DNA of 64,000 nt. It comes from Mobiluncus curtisii subsp. curtisii ATCC 35241. GTDB lineage: Bacteria; Actinomycetota; Actinomycetes; Actinomycetales; Actinomycetaceae. The notes beneath the pieces are model-generated. The model had not been told where the DNA came from, did no database searches, and saw only the letters and a program-made list of their open reading frames with translations. Of this stretch, positions 1 to 10,047 are shown in pieces; position 1 is the first letter of the stretch, and each line of letters starts with the position of its first letter. Both the position numbers and the translations under genes were made by a program. The stretch is taken from the NCBI RefSeq assembly GCF_000146285.1, contig NZ_GL385912.1:1867251-1931250 (forward strand), read 5' to 3'.

Positions 1-601
1 CCACCGCACCTAAACGCTTCGCGGTAGCCAGGGCTTGCAAACCGCCCACGCCCACCCCGACGACCAGCACCTTCAGCGGATCAATCCGCCCGATAGCACT
101 GTGAATCAGGGGCATGAAGGACGGCTGATAGTTCGCCGCCAACAGGATACCTTTGTACCCGGCACAGGTACTCATCGAAGTCAGGGCGTCCAAGTTTTGC
201 GCCCGAGAAATACGCGGCACACCATCCAAAGTCAGCGAAATGACACCCTGCGCCGCCATCTCCTTGACCATCTCGTGATTGGGTGGAGCCGCCGGGTGAA
301 TAAAGGTAATCAAGTATTGACCTTTATGCATCATCGAGACTTCGGAACGCCCTTTAGCCTCGTTAAACAGCGGTTCCTTAACTTTCAAAATCAGGTCCGC
401 TCTCTGGTAGATTTCCTCCGGGTCACTAACCATCTCTGCGCCTGCAGAGACATACTCCGGGTCATGGAAGAAGGACCCTTCCCCGGCACCTGTTTCGACC
501 AGAACGGTTAAGCCTTTGCCGACCATATCCGCCACCGTTTCGGGAGTGGCAGCCACACGGTCTTCACCGTTCATAATTTCCTTGGGTACACCAATAATCA
601 T
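1..601 (-). CDS. pntA: NAD(P) transhydrogenase alpha subunit, N-terminal part (partial)
   Basis: This gene is cut by the left window edge; about 200 codons are visible, starting at ATG 601. The protein opens with GVPKEIMNGEDRVAATPETV, the N-terminus shared by transhydrogenase alpha subunits and alanine dehydrogenases. Further on, VPRISRAQNLDALTSMS and the Rossmann glycine loop VGVGVGGLQALATAKRLGA are of the PntA type rather than the alanine dehydrogenase type. In the known family this NAD-binding subunit works with membrane subunits to couple hydride transfer between NADH and NADP to proton translocation. The membrane partners are not in the window. The 257 bases up to the next gene hold no ORF I trust and presumably carry the promoter. 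Confidence 0.85.
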   Translation of the reverse strand, partial: MIIGVPKEIMNGEDRVAATPETVADMVGKGLTVLVETGAGEGSFFHDPEYVSAGAEMVSDPEEIYQRADLILKVKEPLFNEAKGRSEVSMMHKGQYLITFIHPAAPPNHEMVKEMAAQGVISLTLDGVPRISRAQNLDALTSMSTCAGYKGILLAANYQPSFMPLIHSAIGRIDPLKVLVVGVGVGGLQALATAKRLGAV

Positions 602-858
602 CTTAAAACCCTCCGCGAATACCTCGTTGTACACACAGCTCATGGGTTCATGAGTTGGACGATACAAAGTGTACCGCATGGAAGTTGTTTTTATCAGTGT
701 ATTTAGCCCCGGATTTTCGCGTGAAGCGCGTTCAGGTGTTGGGTGTATTGTTCAGCACCAGTCTGTTCCGTAAACCAATTCCACCAACAGCTATAGGGCG
801 CGGGCATCCCGCAGAGAACTCCCTTCGAGACGCCCGCCCGGAAACAAATCGCTAATGA

Positions 859-2526
859 CTACTTCTTTGGCGGCACTTTCAAGGTGAGCACGACCTTGTC
901 CAAGCCCTCAAAGAAATTGTTGCCCTTATCGTCCACTACGATGAAAGCCGGGAAGTCCTCGACGTCAATCTTCCACACGGCCTCCATCCCCAGCTCGGGG
1001 TACTCCAGAACCTCGACCTTCTTAATGGAATGAGCTGCCAGCTCCGCGGCGGGACCGCCGATAGAACCAAGGTAAAAACCACCGTGTTTGCGACAAGCAT
1101 CGGTTACGACCTGACCACGATTGCCCTTGGCCAGCATAATCATCGAGCCACCGTGAGCTTGGAACAAGTCCACGTAGGGATCCATACGTGAAGCCGTGGT
1201 CGGACCGAATGATCCGGAGGGCATTCCTTCCGGAGTTTTCGCCGGTCCTGCGTAATATACCGGGTGGTCTTTGAAGTACTGAGGCAAGTCCCCTTCCTTT
1301 TCCAGACGGTCGCGGAGTTTCGCGTGGGCGATGTCACGAGCCACGATGAGGGTTCCGGTCAGGGAAAGCCGCGTCTTGATGGGGTATTTGGTGAGTTCGG
1401 CGAGGACGTCCTTCATCGGGCGGTTCAAGTCAATCTTCACCGCTTCGTCCCCGCCGAGTTCCGCGGCTGTGGGGTCGGGCATGAAGCGTCCCGGATCGGT
1501 GTCCAGAGCTTCGATGAACACTCCATCCTTGTTAATCTTTGCCACGCACTGCCGGTCTGCTGAGCAAGAGACTGCGATTGCTACCGGCAGAGAGGCACCA
1601 TGGCGCGGCAGACGCACCACCCGCACGTCGTGACAGAAATACTTGCCGCCGAACTGAGCACCGATGCCCATGTGGCGGGTCATATCCAGGACTTGTTCCT
1701 CCATCTCGAAGTCACGGAACCCTTGCGCCTGTTCGCCGCCGTGAGTGGGCAAGCCGTCCAGGTAGTGCGCCGAAGCGTACTTCGCGGTCTTGAGCGTGTA
1801 TTCCGCGGAAGTGCCACCAATGACGATTGCCAAGTGATAGGGCGGGCAGGCGGCGGTGCCGAGGGAACGAATCTTTTCCTCCAGGAACTGCATCATATGT
1901 TCGGGATCAAGAATCGCCTTGGTCATCTGGTAGAGGTAGGACTTGTTGGCTGAACCGCCACCTTTGGCCATGAACAGGAAACGGTACTCTGCTTCGTGTC
2001 CTGGGGCGGTCTCAGCATATAACTCCACCTGCGCCGGGAGGTTGCACCCGGTGTTCTTTTCCTCATACATGGACAGGGGGCTGTTTTGGGAATAGCGCAG
2101 GTTCAGTTTCGTGTAGGCGTTGTAAACCCCACGGGACAGCGCTTCTTCATCCGGACCGGGTGTCAGCACGCGTTGACCGCGTTCTCCCTTGATGATGGCA
2201 GTACCCGTGTCCTGGCACATGGGCAAGACCCCCGCTGCCGCGATGTTGGCATTGCGCAGCAGGTCCATCGCTACGAACTTGTCGTTGCCCGACGCCTCCG
2301 GGTCATCGAGAATCTTGCGCAGCTGTTGAAGATGAGCGGTGCGCAGGTAGTGGGAAATGTCGTGGAAAGCTGTCTCAGACAGGAGAGTCAGTGCTTCGGG
2401 GGAAACTTTCAAGAATTTGGTGCCATCCGGTCCCTCGACTTCGCTAACCCCCTCGGATGTCAGCTTGCGGTAGGTATAGGTGTCTTCGCCGTGCGGCAAG
2501 ATGTCAGCATAGAAAAAATCGGTCAC
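859..2526 (-). CDS. fum: Fumarate hydratase class I, [4Fe-4S]
   Basis: The 555-residue protein has the full length of two-domain, iron-sulfur class I fumarases, which interconvert fumarate and malate. Cluster-type cysteines sit in PMCQDTGT near residue 104, in GTAACPPYH near residue 229 and in VSCSADRQ in the middle of the chain. [13 protein letters not shown] is another strong family signature. The start is GTG at 2526, preceded by a strong AAGGGGG ribosome binding site. The gene stands alone between divergent aroD and pntA. With mdh farther along it supplies the malate-fumarate part of a reductive or oxidative C4 route. The oxygen-labile class I enzyme fits an anaerobic lifestyle. Confidence 0.95.
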   Translation of the reverse strand: MTDFFYADILPHGEDTYTYRKLTSEGVSEVEGPDGTKFLKVSPEALTLLSETAFHDISHYLRTAHLQQLRKILDDPEASGNDKFVAMDLLRNANIAAAGVLPMCQDTGTAIIKGERGQRVLTPGPDEEALSRGVYNAYTKLNLRYSQNSPLSMYEEKNTGCNLPAQVELYAETAPGHEAEYRFLFMAKGGGSANKSYLYQMTKAILDPEHMMQFLEEKIRSLGTAACPPYHLAIVIGGTSAEYTLKTAKYASAHYLDGLPTHGGEQAQGFRDFEMEEQVLDMTRHMGIGAQFGGKYFCHDVRVVRLPRHGASLPVAIAVSCSADRQCVAKINKDGVFIEALDTDPGRFMPDPTAAELGGDEAVKIDLNRPMKDVLAELTKYPIKTRLSLTGTLIVARDIAHAKLRDRLEKEGDLPQYFKDHPVYYAGPAKTPEGMPSGSFGPTTASRMDPYVDLFQAHGGSMIMLAKGNRGQVVTDACRKHGGFYLGSIGGPAAELAAHSIKKVEVLEYPELGMEAVWKIDVEDFPAFIVVDDKGNNFFEGLDKVVLTLKVPPKK

Positions 2527-2720
2527 TGTTGCCCCCTTGCTCTGGTGCTTTTGTGCGATTTGATTCTAACGCTCCGGCTGCAGCGCCTTTTTTATAAGGC
2601 TTTAAACCGGAGAATTCCGGGTCTGCAGACCGTTGTGCTATGCTTCGATTTTCGCAAGTCTGACTAAAGAAAAAACGTTCCCGCTCTTCGAGCAGCGTAG
2701 CGAAAGGCTAAAGTAGAATC

Positions 2721-3533
2721 ATGTCTGATTTATTTGCGGATTGGCGTCGCCCCACGTTTATTACCTCGGTGAATCCGGGGATGCTGGGCTATGACCGGCT
2801 CATCCGCGATATGCATCCACGAGTCGAACTGGTCGAGATTCGTCTGGATGGGGTGTGGCTGTCCCGTGGATCTTTTCAAGGTACAAAACGTGACTTTGCC
2901 GAAATCGAAAATCTCTTGCGACAAGCTCGCGAACAGGTAAAACGCCCGATTTTAGCGACTTTCCGGACCGAAGGCGGGCACGTCTCGATTACTGCGGAAG
3001 TCTATGAAAGCCTCGTGGCACAAGCCGCGAAGTGCGCTGACTGGGTGGATGTCGAGTCAAACTATCCCTACCTAGGCATGACCGCGGAACAAGCCACCGC
3101 CGCGGCCGAGAATCCCCACGTCCAAGAGGACAATGAGAAACGTTTGACCAGTTTGTTGCGCAACATACACGGCAACGGTACGGGCGTTATTTTGTCCCGT
3201 CACTGTTGGGAGCCTTCCCCGAACAGCGAAAAAGAAGTCAGCGACCTGCTCATTTATCAACTCAATTTGGGAGCAGACGTGTCCAAAGCAGCTTTTTCGC
3301 CGCAAACCCCACAACAGCTAGCAAACCTTCAAAAGGGCGGGAAGACCACTTTCCTGCTCACTCACCGACCCACGATTTTGATTGGGATGGGCGCGCTGGG
3401 TCAGCCTACTCGCCTAGCAGGTCCGCAACTGGGTAACTGGGGTACTTTCGTCACCGTAGGAGGTCCACAGTCCGCACCGGGACAACTGCCGTTGGCACAG
3501 CTCGAACTGCGCTATCCGGCATCTGGTTTTTAG
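2721..3533 (+). CDS. aroD: 3-dehydroquinate dehydratase, type I
   Basis: This 270-residue protein belongs to the type I (Schiff-base) dehydroquinase family, which converts 3-dehydroquinate to 3-dehydroshikimate in the shikimate pathway. Visible family signatures are VEIRLD near residue 40, ATFRTEGG near residue 80, the catalytic-histidine region SRHCWEPSP near residue 160 and the Schiff-base lysine region DVSKAAFSP near residue 190. GMGALGQPTRL and SAPGQLPLAQ follow near the end. It reads away from the fumarase gene and no other aro gene is adjacent. Many actinobacteria use the unrelated type II enzyme, so the type I form is worth noting. The start at ATG 2721 follows an AAAGGCTAAAG stretch. 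Confidence 0.9.
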   Translation: MSDLFADWRRPTFITSVNPGMLGYDRLIRDMHPRVELVEIRLDGVWLSRGSFQGTKRDFAEIENLLRQAREQVKRPILATFRTEGGHVSITAEVYESLVAQAAKCADWVDVESNYPYLGMTAEQATAAAENPHVQEDNEKRLTSLLRNIHGNGTGVILSRHCWEPSPNSEKEVSDLLIYQLNLGADVSKAAFSPQTPQQLANLQKGGKTTFLLTHRPTILIGMGALGQPTRLAGPQLGNWGTFVTVGGPQSAPGQLPLAQLELRYPASGF

Positions 3534-3637
3534 GTTGCCTCCCCGATTTTCCCTAACTTTGAGATATTTCGGCTCGTGGCGAAACGTTATGTGAGGGCGC
3601 AAATTTTTCTAACCCGACCGTACAGAGACATAACAGT

Positions 3638-5716
3638 TCAGAATTCGGGGTTCAGTTCGCGCATCCGATTTTCCAGATTGATGAGTTTGCCAAATACTTC
3701 CGCCTTTTCCGGGGAATTGGAATCGAGACGTCGCAACTGAGCTTTCAGACTGGCAATTTGAGCGTTCAGACCCTTGCGTTCCATGGATTCTACGGCGTTT
3801 TGCACCCAAGATTCCGCCGCGATGCGAGTTTCTTCCGCGGACTGATTCGCTTCATAGAGAGGAGCCGGACGAGTCACCAGGTTCGTCAACGCTCCCACTA
3901 AAACGGATCCAGCCTGGGCTTTCACTGCCGCCGCCCACCGGTTTAGAGCCACGTTTCCCGGATGGGGTTCTCCCGCTGCTTGAGCGACCTCCGCGAGACG
4001 CCGATATTCCCCCGCACCGCCCACCGCCGCGATGACTTCAAAAATGGCTCGCAATGTGGGTTGGGTGAAGCTCTGCGGATCCAGGGTGTCGAAAGCGGTC
4101 TGGGCTGCGAAACCCGGAAACTGTAAAGCTGCTATCAGCACGTCACGTTCGACTCGCCACACCGGGTCAGTGTTTACCGCCGGGTCCAGCCGAGTTTGCG
4201 GAATCACCTGTGGGCTGCCGGACGCGTCTGACCCGGTCAGATTTCCCAGGTTGGCGCTTTTTTCAGAACCACCCGCGGCATTGCCGGGTCCCCCGAGTCC
4301 CCCTGGCTGAGAACTGCTAGCGCTGCTGGCGCGCTGTTGGGAGCGAATCCTTCGCCACACTTCATTCACTGTGTACCAAGTGTCTCTGACATTAACCCCC
4401 AGCCAACCGCTGACCTGTTTCACATATTCAGTTCGCAATGCCTTGTCACGAATTTCTGCCAGCACCGGAGCGGTGGCACGCATAGCCTCGATGCGAGCCG
4501 CGGGGCTATCTAAGTCGTATTTCGAGATGATGGTTTTCAACACGAAATCGAACAGTGGTTTGCGACCCTCAATCAGGTCCCGTACGGCTCCCGGTCCGCG
4601 CTGCATCCGTAAATCACAGGGATCTAAGCCATCGTCAGCCACCGCCACAAAAGCCTGAGAGGCAAAGTCCTGGTCAGTACGGAAAGCTTTGAGGGCTGCG
4701 GCTTGTCCGGCAGCGTCACCGTCAAAAGTGAAGATGACCTCACCGCCGCGCGGGGGCAGACCTCCAGGGAGTTTCAAAGACGAAGCGCTATCCGCAGAAG
4801 TCCCGATAAACCGACGAATCTGTTTGGCATGTTCGTCCGTAAATGCCGTACCGCAGGTCGCGACCGCGGTGGTGATTCCGGACAAATGCGCCGCCATCAC
4901 GTCGGTATAGCCCTCGACGATGACACAGCGCCGCTCTTTCCCGATGTTCGGTCGCGCCAAATCCAGTCCGTAGAGCACGGAAGATTTGTGATAAATCGGG
5001 GATTCTGGGGTATTGATGTATTTCGGGACTTGCGGATCTGAATCATCCAAACGCCGTCCGCCAAAGCCTAAAACTGCCCCGGTTACATCTTTGATAGGCC
5101 ACATGACACGGTCGCGAAACACGTCATAAATCCCGCGCTGTCCCGGTTTGCCCAGACCGACCGTCACAATTTCCTGGTCAGTAAAGCCTTTCGAACGTAA
5201 GTAATCGGTGAGGTTGTTCCAGCCCGGCGGCGCGTAGCCCATCCCAAAATGAGCAGCATCCTGGGAGGTGAAAGCTCGCCCCTCGACAAAATCCCTCGCT
5301 CGCTGCGCCTCCGGAGACACAAGTTGAGACACAAAAAAATCCTGGGCGACCCGATTGCATTCCAGCAATCGCTGTCGAGTTCCCGGCTCCACGCGCTCTT
5401 TCGTAATAGCCGCGCCTTCCACGTAATGCATCGTGATGCCGGCTCTCGCGGCTAAAAATTCGACCGCCTCGGGAAACGTCAACCCTTCGATGAGCTGCAC
5501 AAAATCAATGGTGTCCCCACCTTGAGAGCAGCCGAAACAATGCCACATGTTTCGTACCGGCGTCACGCTAAAAGATGCTGTTTTTTCGTCATGGAATGGG
5601 CACAAGCCCAGCAGTGAACTGCCTTTGCGCTGCAGGCTCACATAGTCGCTGACCACCGACTCTATGGGAATATCACGGACCTTTTGCAGGTCCTCGGGGT
5701 CGAACTTGGAAACCAT
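3638..5716 (-). CDS. dnaG: DNA primase DnaG
   Basis: This 692-residue primase lays down RNA primers at the replication fork. The N-terminal CHC2 zinc ribbon is complete: C39, H42, C60 and C63 in CPFH...WHCFGC. The catalytic core follows and the TOPRIM motif VIVEGYTDVMAAHLSG lies near residue 270, with a second acidic segment VIFTFDGDAAGQAA near residue 330. A low-complexity Ser/Gly/Asn-rich linker around residues 475-525 precedes the C-terminal helicase-interaction region, which is normal for actinobacterial primases. The dgt gene lies just upstream (26 bp between dgt stop and dnaG start), so the dus-dgt-dnaG genes probably share a transcript. Confidence 0.97.
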   Translation of the reverse strand: MVSKFDPEDLQKVRDIPIESVVSDYVSLQRKGSSLLGLCPFHDEKTASFSVTPVRNMWHCFGCSQGGDTIDFVQLIEGLTFPEAVEFLAARAGITMHYVEGAAITKERVEPGTRQRLLECNRVAQDFFVSQLVSPEAQRARDFVEGRAFTSQDAAHFGMGYAPPGWNNLTDYLRSKGFTDQEIVTVGLGKPGQRGIYDVFRDRVMWPIKDVTGAVLGFGGRRLDDSDPQVPKYINTPESPIYHKSSVLYGLDLARPNIGKERRCVIVEGYTDVMAAHLSGITTAVATCGTAFTDEHAKQIRRFIGTSADSASSLKLPGGLPPRGGEVIFTFDGDAAGQAAALKAFRTDQDFASQAFVAVADDGLDPCDLRMQRGPGAVRDLIEGRKPLFDFVLKTIISKYDLDSPAARIEAMRATAPVLAEIRDKALRTEYVKQVSGWLGVNVRDTWYTVNEVWRRIRSQQRASSASSSQPGGLGGPGNAAGGSEKSANLGNLTGSDASGSPQVIPQTRLDPAVNTDPVWRVERDVLIAALQFPGFAAQTAFDTLDPQSFTQPTLRAIFEVIAAVGGAGEYRRLAEVAQAAGEPHPGNVALNRWAAAVKAQAGSVLVGALTNLVTRPAPLYEANQSAEETRIAAESWVQNAVESMERKGLNAQIASLKAQLRRLDSNSPEKAEVFGKLINLENRMRELNPEF

Positions 5717-5742
5717 GCAATCATACTAGCCTAAGTTTTAGG

Positions 5743-7044
5743 TCAGACAGGTTGTGTAATCATCCCCACCAAACGCGCATGCCAAGCGCCTGCCGACAGG
5801 TCAGTCAAGCTCGCTACCTGGTCTATTACCGCCCGGAGACGACCCGCATCTCGACCCAAATGATGTTCTTCCGCGCGCAGCCACTCGGCGCGGTAAGGCT
5901 CTTGCAAGACACGCTGCCCCGTAGCTTCCTGTTCCAATAGTGCCCACACCAGGTCGGAGAGAATTTGTTTCTGACTGAGGTGGTCATGAGTCGTTTCGCG
6001 CGGAGCCATGACATAGTACACGGCAATGCCTTTCAACAGGAGTATTTCTGCTTGAGTTTCAGGAGGCACGATTACGTCCGCGTCGTAACGCACCAGGGGA
6101 CGGTCTCCGTATCGTTGGCGGGTAGCGTCATGACAGGCTAGCGCAAAGCGCCCGATGAGCTGTGACGTCATATCTTTCAGAGTGGCTTGGGAACGGTAAT
6201 CCGACACTGGCTCGGTGAGCCAGAAAGGCATTTGCCGCAGCCTTTCATGAGCTGCCGCTAAGTCGTCTGCGCTGAACTTGCCCGGACCGAACGACCCCGC
6301 GTACCAACGCCTCGTTATGTCAACCACGTCAACAAAGGTTTCTTCATTTTCCAAATCACCCAAGTTGGCTGATCCTAGGGCAACAGCATCCTCGACATCA
6401 TGGACTGAGTAACCAATATCATCAGCGAGGTCCATTACTTGAGCCTCTATACAGCGATGATTATCGGGAGCGCCAAGCCGCAGCCATTGAAAGACCTCCC
6501 GGTCTTCGGCATAGACCCCAAACTTGGGGGAATCCGCACCGTGCGGTCCCTCCCCCCGCAGCCAGGGATATTTCGCGATGGCATCGAGAGTGGCACGAGT
6601 CAGGTTCAACCCCACCCACTGCCCTTGTGAACCGATAACTTTCGGCTCTAGGCGGGTAACCAAGCGCAACGTCTGAGCATTGCCTTCAAACCCGCCAATA
6701 TCTTTAGCCAAGTCATTGAGCACCCGTTCTCCGGAATGCCCAAAAGGTGGATGCCCCAAGTCGTGCGCCAGGCAAGCGGCATCGACCACGTCCGGGTCAC
6801 AGCCCAGTCCCTTACCGAGTTCGCGCCCTACCTGGGCAACTTCTAGGGAATGTGTCAGGCGCGTCCGTGAAAAATCATTGGCAATCGGTCCCAAAACCTG
6901 AGTTTTTTCACCCAGGCGGCGCAGCGCCGAGGAATGCAAGATTCGCGCCCGATCACGCTCAAAGTCCGTGCGGTTACCCCGCTTGTGGGTCTCCGTAACA
7001 AAACGTTCGTGTACCTCCCGGGGATATGCTCCAATTTCACTCAC
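5743..7044 (-). CDS. dgt: dGTPase-like dNTP triphosphohydrolase (HD domain)
   Basis: The 433-residue protein is a dGTPase-family HD hydrolase that cleaves dNTPs to the nucleoside and triphosphate. Metal ligands of the HD domain are visible in RLTHSLEVAQ near residue 65, in LAHDLGHPPFGHSGE near residue 95 and in MDLADDIGYSVHDVEDA near residue 205. The start is GTG 7044; its first four bases overlap the stop of the upstream dus gene (GTGA), which points to translational coupling. Placement before dnaG is typical of actinobacteria and suggests a link between dNTP pool control and replication, although the exact substrate cannot be read from sequence. Confidence 0.93.
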   Translation of the reverse strand: MSEIGAYPREVHERFVTETHKRGNRTDFERDRARILHSSALRRLGEKTQVLGPIANDFSRTRLTHSLEVAQVGRELGKGLGCDPDVVDAACLAHDLGHPPFGHSGERVLNDLAKDIGGFEGNAQTLRLVTRLEPKVIGSQGQWVGLNLTRATLDAIAKYPWLRGEGPHGADSPKFGVYAEDREVFQWLRLGAPDNHRCIEAQVMDLADDIGYSVHDVEDAVALGSANLGDLENEETFVDVVDITRRWYAGSFGPGKFSADDLAAAHERLRQMPFWLTEPVSDYRSQATLKDMTSQLIGRFALACHDATRQRYGDRPLVRYDADVIVPPETQAEILLLKGIAVYYVMAPRETTHDHLSQKQILSDLVWALLEQEATGQRVLQEPYRAEWLRAEEHHLGRDAGRLRAVIDQVASLTDLSAGAWHARLVGMITQPV

Positions 7045-8357
7045 TTATCAAGCCTAACCGCTGGGTACGGTTCCGCTTCTGATTTGGCGTAAGGGTCATC
7101 GAAATCGTCTGCTGCCAGGTGCAGGGCTTTGGTCGCCGCCGCGTCGATTTCGCGGGTGTCGAGCCAGCCTTCGGGTAGTTTGACATGACGCTGAGCGCGC
7201 GAACGTCCGTGTTTGCCCTGCGCCGCCTCGGGGTAAGGGGTGTTGGGGTCGAGCGTTTGCAAAAGGTCGTACAGACGTCTCTCCAGGTCATCCAACGTCT
7301 CGACGCGAGTGAGTTCCGCGCGAGTATCCCCGCCCAGGTGGAAACCTCGCAGGTACCATCCCACATGTTTACGCATATCCCGCAGCGCCGCTTTTTCATT
7401 ACCGAAATGTTCCACTAAGCCACAGGCGTGAGCGCGAATGACCTCGACGATTTCCCCCAAAGTCGGACCCGCGGGAATCGGCTGACCCCACAGAGCTGCC
7501 GTGATTTCACGAAAAATCCAGGGACGACCTTGCACAGCCCGACCAATCTCGATACCTGCGCACCCCGTTTGCGCAAACATTTCCAGTGCGTCTGAGGCAG
7601 AAAACACGTCGCCGTTGCCCAACACCGGAATATCCAGCGTGTTGACCAGCTGACCTATCCGCGACCAATCAGAGTGCCCGGAATAATACTGATTCGTGGT
7701 GCGGGCGTGCAACGTGAGCGCGGCTGCTCCCGCGTCCTGTGCTGCCCGTCCCGCGTCCAGCATTGTTTCATGACTTTCGTCAATTCCGACCCGGATTTTT
7801 ACGGTTACCGGCACCTCGACCTCGCGTCGGGCTGCCTGCGATGACTCCTGCGCCGCCTGAACCACCTGACCGATGAGGTCGCCAAAATACGCGGTCTTCC
7901 ACGGCAGAGCGGCTCCCCCACCCTTGCGGGTGACCTTGGGGACCGGGCAACCAAAATTCAAATCAATGACATCCACCAGATCCCGGGCAATTAGTTCACG
8001 AGCCGCCCAGGCCAAATCAGCTCCCACTACTCCGTAAAGCTGCAGCACTCGAACAGTTTGCCCCGGACCGGATTGCGCCATGACCCACGAGCGAGTCGAG
8101 TTCATCATGAGCGCTTTCGCGGTAATCATTTCGTTGACGAACATGCCCTCAACGCTACGAAACGCCCCCGTTTCGCCGTCACGACGAAGCGAGCTATCAG
8201 ACTCAGACGGCAAACCTTGGCGGGAAAATGCCGCGCATAAATCACGAAACGGTGCATTCGTCACCCCTGCCATTGGCGCTAGCGCAATGGGGGTCACAAA
8301 CTCCACCCCACCAATTCGCAGGGGCGGATATTTACACTGTGGATACTGTGGAGCCAA
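7041..8357 (-). CDS. dus: tRNA-dihydrouridine synthase
   Basis: This 438-residue flavoenzyme reduces uridines in the D-loop of tRNA. It has the FMN TIM-barrel opening APMAGVTNAPFRDLC near residue 26, the catalytic-cysteine motif DLNFGCPVPKVTRKGGGAAL, VTVKIRVGID, LTLHARTTNQYYSG and the phosphate-binding NGDVFSASDALEMF. The KVTRKGGGAALPWK variant is the form common in actinobacterial Dus proteins. The C-terminus carries an additional helical tail after the barrel. It overlaps dgt by four bases. It lies 48 bp downstream of glyS on the same strand, so a glyS-dus-dgt-dnaG operon is plausible. Confidence 0.95.
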   Translation of the reverse strand: MAPQYPQCKYPPLRIGGVEFVTPIALAPMAGVTNAPFRDLCAAFSRQGLPSESDSSLRRDGETGAFRSVEGMFVNEMITAKALMMNSTRSWVMAQSGPGQTVRVLQLYGVVGADLAWAARELIARDLVDVIDLNFGCPVPKVTRKGGGAALPWKTAYFGDLIGQVVQAAQESSQAARREVEVPVTVKIRVGIDESHETMLDAGRAAQDAGAAALTLHARTTNQYYSGHSDWSRIGQLVNTLDIPVLGNGDVFSASDALEMFAQTGCAGIEIGRAVQGRPWIFREITAALWGQPIPAGPTLGEIVEVIRAHACGLVEHFGNEKAALRDMRKHVGWYLRGFHLGGDTRAELTRVETLDDLERRLYDLLQTLDPNTPYPEAAQGKHGRSRAQRHVKLPEGWLDTREIDAAATKALHLAADDFDDPYAKSEAEPYPAVRLDK

Positions 8358-8405
8358 AAACGCCTCCGACCGGTATTTCTGTCGTGGAAGAGACTCGCCG
8401 CAACA

Positions 8406-9791
8406 CTAGCAAGTCGGCAGACGATCACGCAGATACGCGAGCAGATTATCCCGCCCAATGCGTTCCTGGGTCATGGTGTCTCGTTCACGCACCGTCACGG
8501 CTTGGTCCTCCAGAGAATCAAAATCCACCGTGACGCAGTAGGGCGTACCAATTTCGTCTTGGCGACGGTAGCGGCGCCCCACCGCACCCGCATCGTCATA
8601 TTCCACATTCCAGTGCTTACGCAGCTCAGCAGCGATATTGTGGGCGATTTCGGGCAGTTCGTCCTTACGCGACAGCGGCAGCACCGCCACTTTCACCGGG
8701 CTCAAGCGCGGATCGAGACGCAGCACGGTCCGTTTGTCTACCCCACCCTTGGTGTTCGGGGCTTCGTCCTCGGTGTAGGCCTCGATTAGGAAAGCCATCA
8801 GGGAGCGGGTCAGACCGGCAGAAGGCTCAATAACGTAGGGAACCCAACGCTTATCGTTGGCCTGGTCATAATAATCAAGTTTCTGACCACTAGCCTTCAT
8901 ATGTACGCCCAGGTCATAGTCAGTACGGTTGGCGATACCCTCCAGCTCACCCCACTTGGAGTTTTCAAAGCCGAAGGCGTACTCGATGTCTACCGTACGC
9001 TTGGAATAGTGCGAGAGCTTCTCTTTCGGGTGCTCATACAACCGCAGGTTTTCCGGCTTAATACCCAGGTCGGTGTACCACTCAAAGCGGTGATCAATCC
9101 AGTATTGATGCCATTCTTCGTCGGTACCGGGTTCCACAAAGAACTCCAGCTCCATTTGTTCAAACTCACGAGTGCGGAAGATAAAGTTGCCCGGAGTGAT
9201 TTCGTTGCGGAAAGACTTACCAATCTGACCGATACCGAAGGGTGGACGCTTGCGGGCAGTCGTCATCACATTGGCAAAGTTGATAAAGATGCCCTGAGCC
9301 GTTTCCGGGCGTAGGAAGTGCAAACCGGATTCGTCATCCACCGGTCCCAGATAGGTCTTAAGCAGTCCCGAGAACGCCCGAGGCTCCGTCCATTTACCTT
9401 TTACGCCACAGTTCGGGCAGGGTACGTCATCCATACTGACATCGTCTGGGTTCTCAACGCCGTGTTTCTCGGCGTACTCTTCTTGCAAGTCGTCCTCACG
9501 CAGACGCTTGTGACAGCTGAGACATTCAATGAGGGGATCAGTAAAAGCCTTGAGGTGACCGGAAGCGTCCCACACTTTCGGGGGCAAAATCACCGAGGAG
9601 TCCAGACCCACCACATCTTCGCGGGAACGTACCATATAGTTCCACCAGGCCTTTTTGATGTTTTCCTTTAGCTCCACACCAAGGGGACCGTAATCCCACG
9701 CCGCGCGCGTCCCGCCATAAATGTCACCACAGGGGTAAACAAAACCGCGGCGTTTCGCCAAAGATATTACTGAATCCATCGTTGATGCCAC
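8406..9791 (-). CDS. glyS: Glycyl-tRNA synthetase, dimeric class II
   Basis: The 461-residue enzyme charges tRNA-Gly and is of the single-chain alpha2 type, not the alpha2beta2 GlyQS type. It opens with [36 protein letters not shown]. Motif 2 is visible in [28 protein letters not shown], and [18 protein letters not shown] gives motif 3. A zinc-knuckle region LSCHKRL...[10 protein letters not shown] lies between residues 95 and 150. The anticodon-binding domain covers roughly the last 100 residues. The start is GTG 9791, six bases after a clean AAGGAG site. I looked for a T-box leader upstream and did not find one. Confidence 0.97.
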   Translation of the reverse strand: MASTMDSVISLAKRRGFVYPCGDIYGGTRAAWDYGPLGVELKENIKKAWWNYMVRSREDVVGLDSSVILPPKVWDASGHLKAFTDPLIECLSCHKRLREDDLQEEYAEKHGVENPDDVSMDDVPCPNCGVKGKWTEPRAFSGLLKTYLGPVDDESGLHFLRPETAQGIFINFANVMTTARKRPPFGIGQIGKSFRNEITPGNFIFRTREFEQMELEFFVEPGTDEEWHQYWIDHRFEWYTDLGIKPENLRLYEHPKEKLSHYSKRTVDIEYAFGFENSKWGELEGIANRTDYDLGVHMKASGQKLDYYDQANDKRWVPYVIEPSAGLTRSLMAFLIEAYTEDEAPNTKGGVDKRTVLRLDPRLSPVKVAVLPLSRKDELPEIAHNIAAELRKHWNVEYDDAGAVGRRYRRQDEIGTPYCVTVDFDSLEDQAVTVRERDTMTQERIGRDNLLAYLRDRLPTC

Positions 9792-9974
9792 TTGTGCTCC
9801 TTATTGGTGTTGCTTTTCGTAATCCCACGTTTTCTCATGTTTTCAGCGGGAGGGTACGCGCCCATTTTAGCCGGCAAATCTCCGGGAACGAATTCGGTAT
9901 CTCCGCCGGACCTCCCGGTATCAAAAATAAGGGAGCAGTTTGGGTTAAATAACGAAAAACACTCGGGAAAACCG

Positions 9975-10004
9975 CTGCACAAATAACAGGTTCCACACTA
10001 TAAT
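9975..10004 (+). promoter_or_regulatory. Predicted promoter of the aminotransferase-transketolase operon
   Basis: A perfect TATAAT box at 9999-10004 is preceded at 18 bp by CTGCAC (9975-9980), a weak -35. It lies about 44 bp before the first start codon of the operon, which has the ribosome binding site GAGGTGGG. The assignment rests on the -10 box and position only. Confidence 0.5.
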
Positions 10005-10047
10005 TGCATTTGCCAAGTAAACACAAAACACACGACGAGGTGGGTTT

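Noticed and set aside
655-855. 66-codon + strand frame in the gap left of the fumarase gene
   Set aside because: No recognisable family, no ribosome binding site, and mixed composition; probably chance.
9792-10047. Possible T-box leader for glyS
   Set aside because: The conserved T-box sequence is absent on the glyS strand; a partly similar GGGAGGGTACGCGC lies on the wrong strand.
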